This document shows positions 55,651 through 64,000 of a DNA stretch of 64,000 nt, piece by piece. The DNA is from Ignavibacteriota bacterium. Its GTDB lineage: Bacteria; Bacteroidota; Ignavibacteria; UBA10030; UBA6906. Under the pieces are notes generated by a model. It made no database searches. It saw nothing but the letters and a program-made list of their open reading frames with translations, and was not told where the DNA came from. The stretch is from the NCBI GenBank assembly GCA_016707525.1, contig JADJHP010000002.1, positions 442,501 to 506,500 on the forward strand. The letters run 5' to 3'. Made by a program: the position numbers and the translations under genes. Position 1 is the stretch's first letter. Each line of letters starts with the position of its first letter.

Positions 55651-55830
55651 GTGCTGTTCGACAACATCGGCGGCTCCGAACTCCTTGTCATCGTGCTGGT
55701 GATGTTCCTGTTCTTCGGCCCCAAGAAATTGCCGGAGGCCGGCAAGAACATCGGCAGGGCGATGCGCGAGTTCAAGAATGCCATGCGCGGCCTCAAGGAC
55801 GATCTGGATAAATCGACCAAGATCGACTGA
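55651..55830 (+). CDS. Second TatA/TatB-type subunit (59 residues)
   Basis: GTG start at 55651 with AAAGGA upstream. It shares the helix/hinge plan of the gene just before it (FFGPKKLPEAGKNIGRAMRE) and is too short for routine gene finding. Length and sequence suggest a paralogue that may act as TatB-like partner. Gap of six bases to tatA. Confidence 0.88.
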   Translation: MLFDNIGGSELLVIVLVMFLFFGPKKLPEAGKNIGRAMREFKNAMRGLKDDLDKSTKID

Positions 55831-55893
55831 GTCCCGGTCCCATCCCGCGCCTGGTACCGGCGCTCCCATTTCCATCCCGGACGTTTCGACCAC

Positions 55894-57318
55894 GTGCATC
55901 CCTGGGTTACATACGACAGCACCCTCCGCGCGCTTGAACGCGGCGAGACGACCTGCGAACAGGTGACGGAAGGGTTCCTTCGCACCATCGCGGGCGGAAC
56001 GCGCCTCAATGCTTTCCTCAGCGTGTTCAACGAGAAGGCTCTCGACCGCGCGCGGGAGATCGACCGCAAACGTGCCGATGGCCGCGCGGGGCGCCTCGCC
56101 GGCATGGTCATCGCCGTGAAGGACGTCCTGAGCATGCGGAACGAGAAGGTCACCTGCGCCTCCCGTATCCTGCAGGACTACGTCGCGCCGTATGATGCGA
56201 CCGTGATCGAACGCCTCCTCGCGGAGGACGCGATCCTGATCGGCAAGACGAACCTCGATGAGTTCGCGATGGGATCGTCGACAGAGAACTCCGCGTTCGG
56301 CCCGGTGCTCAATCCGGTGGATGAAACGCGCGTCCCCGGCGGTTCCAGCGGCGGATCCTGTGTCGCCGTCGCCGCGGGCATGGCCCACACCGCCCTCGGT
56401 ACCGACACGGGCGGGTCGATCCGTCAACCAGCGTCGTTCTGCGGGATCGTCGGACTCAAGCCCACCTATGGGCGCGTCTCGCGCTATGGCCTCGTGGCAC
56501 TGTCGTCCTCCTTCGATCAGATCGGGCCGTTCTCCGCGAACGTGACAGATGCCGCGCGCGTGCTCCAGGTGATCGCCGGGCACGACGAACGCGACTCGAC
56601 GTCCGCTGCCGTTCCTGTCCCCGAGTACGCCGCGGCCCTTACCGGCTCCTGTCAAGGATTGAAGATCGGCCTGCCGACAGAAGCCTTCGGTGAAGGATTG
56701 GATGCGAATGTCCGCGCAGCCGTGGAGGCCGCCATCGGCCGTCTGCGCGACCGCGGGGCGGTCGTCATGCCTGTGTCGCTCCGGCACGTGCCGTACCATA
56801 TCTCGACGTACTATATTCTGATGACCGCGGAAGCATCGTCGAACCTCGCACGGTACGACGGCGTCAGGTTCGGGCACCGCAGTGCAGAGGCCCGTGACCT
56901 GCACGATGTGTACACGGCATCCCGGAGCGAAGGGTTCGGCGCTGAAGTGAAACGGCGCATCATGCTCGGTACCTATGTGCTCTCGGCCGGGTATTATGAT
57001 GCGTACTACCGCAAAGCGCAGAAGGTGCGCCGGCTCATCCAGAAGGACTTCTTCGACGCGTTCGCGTCCGTGGACCTCATTGTGATGCCCACGGCCCCGA
57101 CGACGGCGTTCAGGATCGGCGAGAAAGCCGCCGATCCACTCACCATGTATCTGTCGGATATCTATACCGTGTCAGCGAATCTGGCCGGCGTCCCCGCGAT
57201 CAGCGTCCCCTGTGGGAATGCGGACGGGCTCCCGGTGGGCATGCAGTTCATCGGTAAACAGTTCGACGAAGCGACCGTCCTGAGCGCCGCGTATGCGCTC
57301 GAACAGGCCGCCTCGTAA
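55894..57318 (+). CDS. gatA: Glutamyl/aspartyl-tRNA amidotransferase subunit A
   Basis: 474 residues. Amidase-signature triad K76, S151 (GGSSGGS) and S175 (TGGSIR) with the exact spacing of GatA (75 and 24). GTG start at 55894; ribosome site weak. Releases ammonia from glutamine to make Gln-tRNA or Asn-tRNA with GatB and GatC, which are not in the window. Confidence 0.95.
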   Translation: MHPWVTYDSTLRALERGETTCEQVTEGFLRTIAGGTRLNAFLSVFNEKALDRAREIDRKRADGRAGRLAGMVIAVKDVLSMRNEKVTCASRILQDYVAPYDATVIERLLAEDAILIGKTNLDEFAMGSSTENSAFGPVLNPVDETRVPGGSSGGSCVAVAAGMAHTALGTDTGGSIRQPASFCGIVGLKPTYGRVSRYGLVALSSSFDQIGPFSANVTDAARVLQVIAGHDERDSTSAAVPVPEYAAALTGSCQGLKIGLPTEAFGEGLDANVRAAVEAAIGRLRDRGAVVMPVSLRHVPYHISTYYILMTAEASSNLARYDGVRFGHRSAEARDLHDVYTASRSEGFGAEVKRRIMLGTYVLSAGYYDAYYRKAQKVRRLIQKDFFDAFASVDLIVMPTAPTTAFRIGEKAADPLTMYLSDIYTVSANLAGVPAISVPCGNADGLPVGMQFIGKQFDEATVLSAAYALEQAAS

Positions 57319-57363
57319 GACAGCAGTCACCCTGTTCTATCCACATCTTCAGACCCAACACCC

Positions 57364-58377
57364 ATGAGTATTCTGGTCAACAAGTCGACGCGGCTGGTGG
57401 TGCAGGGCATCACCGGCGGTGAGGGGACCTTTCATACAAAGCAGATGCTGGAGTACGGCACGAACGTCGTTGCAGGGGTGACCCCCGGCAAGGGCGGGCT
57501 CGCGTACCGGGGGACGGACAAGGACCCGTTCGCACGTGAAGTTCCGGTGTTCAATACGGTCGCCGATGCGGTGGCGGCGACGAAGGCCAATACCTCGGTG
57601 ATCTTTGTCCCGGCAGCGTTCGCCGCGGATGCGATCATCGAAGCGGCCGATGCGGGCATTGGCGTGATCGTGTGCATCACGGAAGGCGTCCCCACGCGGG
57701 ATATGCTGATGGCGTACGATCATGTGATGCGGACCGGTGCGGTGCTGATCGGGCCGAACTGCCCGGGCATCATCTCCCCCGGTCAATGCAAGGTGGGTAT
57801 CATGCCCGGCTTCATCCACAAGAAGGGGAACGTGGGTGTGGTCTCCCGTAGTGGAACACTGACCTATGAGGCGGTGGGGCAGCTCACCGAACGCGGCATT
57901 GGCCAGTCCACATGCATCGGCATCGGTGGCGATCCGGTGATCGGCACCCGCTTCATCGACGCCCTGAAGCTCTTCAATGATGACCCGGAGACGATCGGTG
58001 TGATCATGATCGGGGAGATCGGCGGGTCCGCGGAGGAAGAGGCCGCCACCTACGTCAAAAAATTCATGAAGAAGCCGGTGGTCGGCTTCATCGCCGGGCG
58101 CACGGCGCCTCCGGGACGCCGCATGGGCCACGCGGGCGCGATCATCTCCGGCGGCAAGGGGACGGCACAGGAGAAGATGGATGCGATGCGCAAGGCCGGG
58201 ATCGCCGTGGTCGAGAGTCCGGCACTGCTGGGCGAGACCATGGCAAAGGCCCTGGGAAAGAGCGTGAAGAAGGCGGCACCGAAGAGCGCCCCCGGGCGCA
58301 AGGCGAAGAAGGCGAAGAGCTCCGTGAAGAAGGTCGTCGCGAAGGCCGCAAAGAAGACCGTGCGGAAGAAGAAGTAG
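57364..58377 (+). CDS. sucD: Succinyl-CoA ligase alpha subunit with lysine-rich C-terminal tail
   Basis: 337 residues. CoA-binding and ligase domains are standard (VQGITGGEGTFHTKQ, GPNCPGIISPG), with phosphorylated H256 in GHAGAI. The canonical protein ends near 298; here 39 more residues carry a lysine/alanine-rich, histone H1-like sequence (AKKAKSSVKKVVAKAAKKTV). This tail is unusual for SucD and is unlikely to be catalytic. TCA-cycle enzyme, cytoplasmic. sucC is not in the window. ndk follows 33 bases later. Confidence 0.95.
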   Translation: MSILVNKSTRLVVQGITGGEGTFHTKQMLEYGTNVVAGVTPGKGGLAYRGTDKDPFAREVPVFNTVADAVAATKANTSVIFVPAAFAADAIIEAADAGIGVIVCITEGVPTRDMLMAYDHVMRTGAVLIGPNCPGIISPGQCKVGIMPGFIHKKGNVGVVSRSGTLTYEAVGQLTERGIGQSTCIGIGGDPVIGTRFIDALKLFNDDPETIGVIMIGEIGGSAEEEAATYVKKFMKKPVVGFIAGRTAPPGRRMGHAGAIISGGKGTAQEKMDAMRKAGIAVVESPALLGETMAKALGKSVKKAAPKSAPGRKAKKAKSSVKKVVAKAAKKTVRKKK

Positions 58378-58410
58378 TTCACACATTCACCATCATCAGC
58401 AGAAGAAGAC

Positions 58411-58845
58411 ATGGCAATCGAACGTACACTTGCGATCCTCAAACCCGACTGCGTGCGGAAGAATCTCCAGGGTGAGGTCATCGCCCGCATCCAGAAGGCC
58501 GGCTTCACCGTGCTCGGCATGAAGATGGTCCGCCTGAGCCCCACGGCCGCCGGCGCCTTCTATGCCGTGCACAAAGGCCGTCCGTTCTACGACAGCCTCG
58601 TCGAGTTCATGTGCAGCGGCCCGGTCGTGCCGATCGCGCTCGAGAAAGAGAATGCGGTGGCGGACTACCGCACGCTGATCGGTTCGACCGATCCGAAGGA
58701 TGCTGCTCCCGGTACGATCCGCAAGGACTTCGCCGACAACAAGGGCGAGAACTGCGTGCACGGATCCGACTCCGCGGAGAACGGGATGATCGAGGTTGCG
58801 TTCTTCTTCTCCGAGAAGGAGATCGCCGAGAACCGTCGCGGCTGA
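58411..58845 (+). CDS. ndk: Nucleoside diphosphate kinase
   Basis: 144 residues, full length. Active-site H117 in NCVHGSDS, with KPD and Kpn-loop features (RPFYDSLVEFM). Equalises nucleoside triphosphate pools. A Nudix gene starts 11 bases later. Confidence 0.97.
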   Translation: MAIERTLAILKPDCVRKNLQGEVIARIQKAGFTVLGMKMVRLSPTAAGAFYAVHKGRPFYDSLVEFMCSGPVVPIALEKENAVADYRTLIGSTDPKDAAPGTIRKDFADNKGENCVHGSDSAENGMIEVAFFFSEKEIAENRRG

Positions 58846-58856
58846 TCCCACTCCGT

Positions 58857-59402
58857 ATGCCCCTCAAGCCCTGGAAGACACTGTCGCGCACGGTCAGGTT
58901 CAAGAACCCGTGGTGGTCCTATGGCTACGATGAAGTGGAGGTGCCGAATGGTGCGAAAGGAGAGTATCACTACGTCCACTCGCTCGGCTCCGCCTGCATC
59001 GTGCCGGTCATGGCGGACGGGTCGATCCTTCTCGTGAAGCAGTTCCGGTATCTGGGAATGAAGGAGAGCCTGGAATTCCCGTGCGGGGCGGTCAAGGAAG
59101 GGGCGACCCACGACAGCACAGCGTGGCATGAATTGGCGGAGGAGACCGGCTTCTCCGCCATCACGTTGCTTGCAGCAGGCAGTTTCAATCCGTACAACGG
59201 CGTGACCGACGAGATCTGCAAGGTCTATCTGGCCCGCGATCTCCGGCACGTGGGCGCAACCCCCGATGATACCGAGGAATTTGAATTGCAGCAGCTCACC
59301 GTTGCCGAGGTGGACCGCCAGATGCGCGACGGTGAGATCTGGGATGGCATGAGCATCGCCGCATGGCATCTCGTCCGCGCGAAAGGACTCATCGCCCCAT
59401 GA
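58857..59402 (+). CDS. Nudix hydrolase, ADP-ribose pyrophosphatase-like
   Basis: 181 residues from the ATG at 58857. Nudix box begins at G77; E92, E95 and E96 (ELAEETG) are kept, but the upstream Glu is A83 and the Arg is H91 (AWHELAEETG). Overall it resembles NudF-type ADP-ribose/nucleotide-sugar pyrophosphatases, with a dimerising N-terminus. The two substitutions may alter activity. Its stop overlaps the muramidase start (ATGA). Confidence 0.9.
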   Translation: MPLKPWKTLSRTVRFKNPWWSYGYDEVEVPNGAKGEYHYVHSLGSACIVPVMADGSILLVKQFRYLGMKESLEFPCGAVKEGATHDSTAWHELAEETGFSAITLLAAGSFNPYNGVTDEICKVYLARDLRHVGATPDDTEEFELQQLTVAEVDRQMRDGEIWDGMSIAAWHLVRAKGLIAP

Positions 59403-60619
59403 CCTCCTCCACCGTCCGCTCACTCGCCGTAGCCCTCCTTGCACTCATGGCCGTTCCTGCCTGCCATGCCCAGGCCGTGATGCTGACGGGCGCCGACCGG
59501 GTGGTCGGCGAACACGGCAGGATCTTCGCGGGGAAACGTGTCGGACTCGTGACGAATCAGACCGGACTGCTCACGGACGGCCGGCACCTCGTCGATGCCC
59601 TCGTTGATGGCGGTACCCGGGTCACGGCGCTGTTCGGGCCGGAGCATGGGATCCGCGGCGATGCCGGGGCGGGTGAAAAGGTCCGGGATTCGGTGGATAC
59701 GAAGACCGGTGTGCCGGTGTACTCGCTCTATGGCAGGACCTCCAAACCCACTCCTGCGATGCTGGCGAATGTCGATGTCCTTGTGTACGACATCCAGGAC
59801 GTGGGTGTCCGGTTCTATACCTATATCAGCACCATGAAACTCTGCATGGAAGCAGCTGCGGAGCAGGGCATACCATTCGTTGTGCTCGATCGTCCGAATC
59901 CGCTCGGAGACCTGATCGATGGACCGGTGATCGAGGATTCGCTCCGCTCGTTCGTCGGGATCGTCCGGATCCCGATCGTCTATGGCCTGACGATCGGTGA
60001 ACTCGCGACGATGATCAATGAGCTGGGATGGCTTGCCGATGGCCGGAAGGCGAGGCTCGAGGTTGTCTGGATGGACGGTTGGACCAGAAGCATGCGCCTT
60101 ACGACCCCGTGGGTTGCCCCCTCGCCCAACATCCGGCGGCCGGAGACCATCGATCTGTACCCGGGGCTCTGCCTGATCGAAGCGACGAACCTGTCCGAAG
60201 GCCGGGGGACCGAGAGGCCATTCCATCAGTTTGGTGCTCCGTGGGTGGATGCGAAGCGCCTGACGCAGCGGCTGAACGCGGCCGGGCTGCAGGGGGTCCA
60301 TTTTGATCCGGTGAAGTTCACGCCGGCGTCGTCCAAGAATGCAGGGCAGCTCTGCCAGGGTGTGGTTGCGACCGTCACCGATCCGGGGGCATTCAAGCCG
60401 GTGCTGACGGGTGTGACGGTACTCTCGGTCCTCCGCGGGCTCCATCCTGACAGCCTGGTGATCCGGCGGGCATCGCTCAACCGTCTTCTGGGTGTTTCGG
60501 CAGCCTATGCGGCCATTCTGCGTGGGGGGCAGCCTGGCGAGATCGAACTCGATTGGCAGGGTGGTCTTCGTGAGTATACGGAACTGGCGGCCCGATTCAG
60601 GCGTTATCCTCAGCAATAG
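59399..60619 (+). CDS. namZ: Exo-beta-N-acetylmuramidase NamZ (DUF1343)
   Basis: 406 residues. Signal peptide with VPAC near residue 21-22, possibly a lipoprotein. Body has VGLVTNQTG, FGPEHGIRG and FYTYISTM, hallmarks of NamZ, which removes N-acetylmuramic acid from peptidoglycan fragments outside the cytoplasm. Overlaps the Nudix gene by four bases. Links to cell wall recycling. Confidence 0.93.
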   Translation: MTSSTVRSLAVALLALMAVPACHAQAVMLTGADRVVGEHGRIFAGKRVGLVTNQTGLLTDGRHLVDALVDGGTRVTALFGPEHGIRGDAGAGEKVRDSVDTKTGVPVYSLYGRTSKPTPAMLANVDVLVYDIQDVGVRFYTYISTMKLCMEAAAEQGIPFVVLDRPNPLGDLIDGPVIEDSLRSFVGIVRIPIVYGLTIGELATMINELGWLADGRKARLEVVWMDGWTRSMRLTTPWVAPSPNIRRPETIDLYPGLCLIEATNLSEGRGTERPFHQFGAPWVDAKRLTQRLNAAGLQGVHFDPVKFTPASSKNAGQLCQGVVATVTDPGAFKPVLTGVTVLSVLRGLHPDSLVIRRASLNRLLGVSAAYAAILRGGQPGEIELDWQGGLREYTELAARFRRYPQQ

Positions 60620-60667
60620 CTAACTCCGCGATCTGATGCAATTTCTGCCCTTTCCCTCTCGCTTTCC

Positions 60668-60696
60668 TTGACTTTCGGGGCAATTTTCTGTAACTT
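60668..60696 (+). promoter_or_regulatory. Promoter of GAF-GGDEF gene
   Basis: TTGACT at 60668-60673, 17-base spacer, TAACTT at 60691-60696. Start near 60703; leader of about 35 bases if the ATG at 60738 is used. Confidence 0.75.
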
Positions 60697-60737
60697 TTTA
60701 CGATATTGTGTCTTCTACCCCAACTAGCAGGTCCATA

Positions 60738-62648
60738 ATGGCGGAAGATGCGGCCACCGCTACACATGATGTGCGCGTGTGGGTGGGGACTGGTGTCCTG
60801 GCGGTCAGCATCGCCGTGCTATGCACTATCGTGAACGGAAACCTGTTCCCGTATGGCAGTCTGGCGGGAGCGGGTTTTTTTGCCTTTACGCGCAGGCGAA
60901 AGGCCTCACAGGGATCAACAGATGTCGCGCCGGGAGGTGAACAACACGTGAGTGACCAGGACCGGGTGTCGCATCAGCCAAGTCTGTTCTTTGACGATTT
61001 CCAGCAGCCGTCGGACGGCCAGCCGGCGAAACCCACGGCGGAAGAACATCACGTCGTTCCGTCGACGAAGTCCGGCAAACCCGTGAGCGTCGAGCCGGAG
61101 CGGCTTGCACTGGACGAAGCCGAGGTCCTGGATTTCTTTGACATCGATACCGAGGTGCATGCCCGGGAGACCGAGCCGCGCAGCGAATTCCATACGCTGA
61201 TCGACCGCGTGCTTCTCGTGCTGAAGAGCGTGCTCTTCTGCAACACGGCCGCGTACTTCTGGCTGAACCGCGAGCGGCAACAGCTGGTGCTTGAGGGCGT
61301 TGCGACCGACAGCCCTGCGTTCACAACGCATCGGCGGCTCCCGCTCGGCGACGATATCCTCAGTCAGGTGGCAACGCTCGGGAAACCGCGGATCCTGACG
61401 TCGGTGAACCCGCAGAGCGAGACCGATGCACTCCGGTACTACGTGGCGGCGGCCGGTGTCCGCTCGGCGATCGCTGTGCCCGTCTTCTACCGGAATGAAG
61501 CACAGGAAGTGGAACCGGTCGGGGTCCTGGTGGCCGACAGTACGGCCGAGGATGCGTTTGGCCAGGAGACGATCGAGACGCTCGGGAAGTTCACGAAGCT
61601 GACCTCCGCGCTGATCAAGAGTTACACGGACAAATATGAACTGCTGTCGGATGCGGAACTGCTGTCGTCGATCCGGCGGCTGCAGGATGCCGTGAAGTCG
61701 GAACCCGGCGAGCAACGGATCCTCACCGCTCTGGTCGATGAGGTGGGGCGGCTGGCCTCGTGGGATTTTCTGACGATCACGATGTATGCGGAGGAGGCAC
61801 ACGACTGGGTGGTGCAGCGCGTGGTGAACCACTCGGGTGACGGATACGTCCTGCCGTCACAGGCCGTGGATGCGGCAGGCACCATCATCGGCGAAGCCAT
61901 CACCAGCAATCGTGTGGAGGTGGTGCCCGATCTGACGAGTGACGACCGGCCTCGTTTCCATGCGGGTGAAGCGATGCCGCGTGAAGGGACGTTCGTTGCG
62001 ATCCCGATCAGCTCGTATCACCGTTGCTACGGCGCTCTGGCGCTGGAGGTCCGGAAGGACAAGGGGCTGACGGGCGCGGAGATCGAAGTCCTCTACCGCC
62101 TCGTCGAGAATGCAGGCGCTGCACTGGAGGTCGGGTACATGAACGACCTCGTCAAGGAATTTGCGTCGGTGGAACATCTGACCGGCCTGACGACCAGGAA
62201 GTTCTTCATGCGCCGGGTCGAAGAAGAAGTGCTCCGTTCGGATGACAACGGCGGTGAGCTGGCGTATGCCACCTTCGGCGTCGACGGGATGGAGGAGCAG
62301 GTCCGCCGCCATGGACGCGAGATCCATGACGTCATCCTGCGCGAACTGAATACGCTGGTGCGGAAGAACCTCCGGGCGTATGATGTGCTGGGCCGGCAGG
62401 ACACGCATACGCTGGGCGTGGTCCTCACGAACATGACCGCGAGCGATGCCTATCTGTGGGCGGAGAAGATGCGCAAGGCGATCGCGGGCCACGTGATCGT
62501 GTTCGGCCAGCGGTCATTCTCCGTGACGGTGAGCTTCGGGATCTGCGGGTTGTCCGAACGGATGACCTCACGTGAACTCGTGAACGGCGCCATGCAGGTG
62601 TACGGCAAGGCACTGGAAAGTGGAGGGAATGCGGTCCGCGTCTTCTGA
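60738..62648 (+). CDS. Membrane-bound GAF-GAF-GGDEF protein with degenerate active site
   Basis: 636 residues from the ATG at 60738 (AGG seven bases upstream); a GTG at 60708 is possible. One membrane helix near the N-terminus (about 16-33), an acidic linker, two GAF-like domains (about 140-300 and 305-455) and a GGDEF fold at the C-terminus. Where GG(D/E)EF belongs the sequence reads GRQDTHTLG, so cyclic-di-GMP synthesis is unlikely; it may bind a ligand or signal by contact. No EAL domain. Confidence 0.85.
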   Translation: MAEDAATATHDVRVWVGTGVLAVSIAVLCTIVNGNLFPYGSLAGAGFFAFTRRRKASQGSTDVAPGGEQHVSDQDRVSHQPSLFFDDFQQPSDGQPAKPTAEEHHVVPSTKSGKPVSVEPERLALDEAEVLDFFDIDTEVHARETEPRSEFHTLIDRVLLVLKSVLFCNTAAYFWLNRERQQLVLEGVATDSPAFTTHRRLPLGDDILSQVATLGKPRILTSVNPQSETDALRYYVAAAGVRSAIAVPVFYRNEAQEVEPVGVLVADSTAEDAFGQETIETLGKFTKLTSALIKSYTDKYELLSDAELLSSIRRLQDAVKSEPGEQRILTALVDEVGRLASWDFLTITMYAEEAHDWVVQRVVNHSGDGYVLPSQAVDAAGTIIGEAITSNRVEVVPDLTSDDRPRFHAGEAMPREGTFVAIPISSYHRCYGALALEVRKDKGLTGAEIEVLYRLVENAGAALEVGYMNDLVKEFASVEHLTGLTTRKFFMRRVEEEVLRSDDNGGELAYATFGVDGMEEQVRRHGREIHDVILRELNTLVRKNLRAYDVLGRQDTHTLGVVLTNMTASDAYLWAEKMRKAIAGHVIVFGQRSFSVTVSFGICGLSERMTSRELVNGAMQVYGKALESGGNAVRVF

Positions 62649-62739
62649 TGTCGCGGGCATGCGCTGCAGAGGTGTGAAAACGGAAACGTTGGCACGATCG
62701 AAACATCATTATTCATAGGTACAGAAGGAAGCGGTTCTC

Positions 62740-62937
62740 ATGGCAAAACAGCAGACATTTGCGGATAAAGCAGCCAAAGCTGCATTGATGAAGGGGTCGA
62801 AGTGCCCCACCTGCGGCGAGATCTATCAGCCCATTCTGATGGTCACGTCCGAACAGAGTCAGACCAAAGCAACGTGGAAGTTCGCCGAACGCCGCGTGCA
62901 GGTCTGCAAGTGCAATGAGAAGCAGGTGTACGCCTGA
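62740..62937 (+). CDS. Small zinc-ribbon-like protein
   Basis: 65 residues. CPTC and CKC motifs could bind zinc. Basic N-terminal part (KAAKAALMKGSK). The ribosome site AGAAGGA lies upstream. Function unknown; it overlaps the start of deoB. Confidence 0.75.
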   Translation: MAKQQTFADKAAKAALMKGSKCPTCGEIYQPILMVTSEQSQTKATWKFAERRVQVCKCNEKQVYA

Positions 62938-64000
62938 TCCGACGGAAGGCCATTCTGCTTGTCCTGGATGGTGTAGGCATCGGTGCTTCTCCTGATGCTC
63001 CGGCGTACGGTGATGCAGGCAGCAACACCCTTGCCAATACCGCGGATGCGGTCGGCGGCCTCCGCCTCCCGAATCTTGCGGCGTGGGGACTGGGGAACAT
63101 CGCACCGATCCGTGGCGTTGCTCCCGCTGTTGCGCCACGCGCACAGTATGGGATGATGGCGGAGAAGTCGGGAGGGAAGGACAGCACCACCGGTCACTGG
63201 GAACTCGCCGGTGTCGTGGTGCATACACCGTTCCCGACCTATCCGAAGGGCTTTCCCGAAGACCTCATGCAGACGTTCATGCGTGAGGCCGGATGCACGG
63301 GCTACCTCGGGAACACGACGGCGTCAGGGACGGTGATCATCCAGGATCTGGGGGCCGAGCATGTGCGCTCCGGCCACCCGATCGTGTACACCTCCGCGGA
63401 TTCCGTGTTCCAGATCGCGGCGCATGAAGAGGTGATCCCGCTGCCGCGGCTGTATGAGATCTGCGAGGTTACGCGCACGAAGGTGTGCGTGGGCCGTCAT
63501 GAGGTCGGACGTGTCATCGCCCGCCCGTTCATCGGGACGGCGGGGGCGTTCTCGCGGACCACGAACCGTAAGGATTTCTCGCTGGTTCCGCCGGAGCCGA
63601 CACTCCTCGACCTGTTGCAGGCCGCGGGGATCCCGACGGCGGGCATCGGCAAGATCGATGACCTTTTCGCATTGCGCGGATTGTCGACGTCGAACCACAC
63701 GAGGACGAACGCAGCGGGTATCGAGGAACTCCTCCGGGTCTCACGGTCCATGGATACGGGACTGATCTTCGTGAACCTCGGGGACTTCGATACATTGTAC
63801 GGACACCGGAACGATCCTTCGGGATTCGCGGCGGCGTTGGAGGCCTTTGATGCCTCGCTGCCTGCACTCGCCGAAACCGTCCACCCCGGAGACGTGTTCA
63901 TTATTACAGCGGACCATGGCAATGATCCGGTGATGCCGAGTACGGACCATTCCAGGGAGTATGTACCCCTTCTGTGCTATGCGCCGGGAGGACGGCCGGG
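62934..64000 (+). CDS. deoB: Phosphopentomutase, 3' end cut by window
   Basis: 355 visible residues of the DeoB/alkaline-phosphatase superfamily: AILLVLDGVGIGASPDA, GKDSTTGHWE, SNHTRTNAAG and ADHGNDP metal motifs. Converts ribose 1-phosphate to ribose 5-phosphate. No ATG, GTG or TTG lies before the conserved N-terminus and an in-frame TGA closes off upstream sequence, so CTG at 62934 (overlapping the previous stop as CTGA) is my best start. Confidence 0.92.
   Translation, partial: MIRRKAILLVLDGVGIGASPDAPAYGDAGSNTLANTADAVGGLRLPNLAAWGLGNIAPIRGVAPAVAPRAQYGMMAEKSGGKDSTTGHWELAGVVVHTPFPTYPKGFPEDLMQTFMREAGCTGYLGNTTASGTVIIQDLGAEHVRSGHPIVYTSADSVFQIAAHEEVIPLPRLYEICEVTRTKVCVGRHEVGRVIARPFIGTAGAFSRTTNRKDFSLVPPEPTLLDLLQAAGIPTAGIGKIDDLFALRGLSTSNHTRTNAAGIEELLRVSRSMDTGLIFVNLGDFDTLYGHRNDPSGFAAALEAFDASLPALAETVHPGDVFIITADHGNDPVMPSTDHSREYVPLLCYAPGGRP

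Overview
The window is a GC-rich (roughly 60%) chromosomal segment of a Gram-negative bacterium. It most resembles the Ignavibacteria/Chlorobi side of Bacteroidota, though related candidate phyla cannot be excluded. The reasons are three secreted proteins with a C-terminal Por/type IX-like sorting domain (motif NPFNPST), a TonB receptor next to a PorV-like outer membrane protein, giant two-component propeller sensors, and a recurring promoter of the form TTGAC/TTGTN, 17 bases, TAnnTT. No phage, insertion sequence or CRISPR array was found.

Layout. 1-5676 (minus) is a six-gene corrinoid methyltransferase operon: two UroD/MtaA-like methyltransferases, a B12-binding protein, a homocysteine methyltransferase, a DUF1638 protein and a RACo-type reactivator. 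5829-9337 holds a secreted C39-like peptidase, a small membrane protein and a PhyH-type dioxygenase. 9558-14322 is a LytS/LytTR-type sensor system with a second LytTR regulator whose receiver looks inactive. 15372-22697 is an envelope operon (TonB receptor, very large secreted protein, PorV-like protein). 22892-35907 is mixed: SnoaL-like protein, double-HTH regulator, amidase/xanthan-lyase-like lipoprotein, aldo/keto reductase, FHA-transglycosylase fusion, rhamnulokinase, alpha/beta hydrolase, SGNH esterase and an unknown lipoprotein.

36118-49459 is the most unusual part. A 1732-residue secreted metalloprotease/vWA protein is translationally coupled to a propeller-sensor PP2C phosphatase. That is coupled in turn to an RsbW-like kinase, an STAS anti-anti-sigma factor, a GAF-PP2C phosphatase and a cyclic-nucleotide-domain methyltransferase: a complete partner-switching cascade with an external sensor and no sigma factor gene in view. 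Two tRNA genes (Glu-CTC, Gln-CTG) follow on the minus strand.

50012-64000 is mostly housekeeping: methyltransferase with zinc ribbon, OmpA/TSP3 protein, psd-pssA phosphatidylethanolamine synthesis, purS-purQ, two TatA-type genes, gatA, sucD with a histone-like tail, ndk, a Nudix hydrolase, namZ-type muramidase, a GAF-GGDEF protein with a broken active site, a zinc-ribbon protein and deoB (cut by the right edge).

Ten single-base frame disruptions split six long genes. Seven lie between 47.0 and 52.3 kb, while the housekeeping genes are intact. Most sit in short base runs and one added or removed base restores a family-like protein, so assembly error is the leading explanation; I annotate those genes across their full span.
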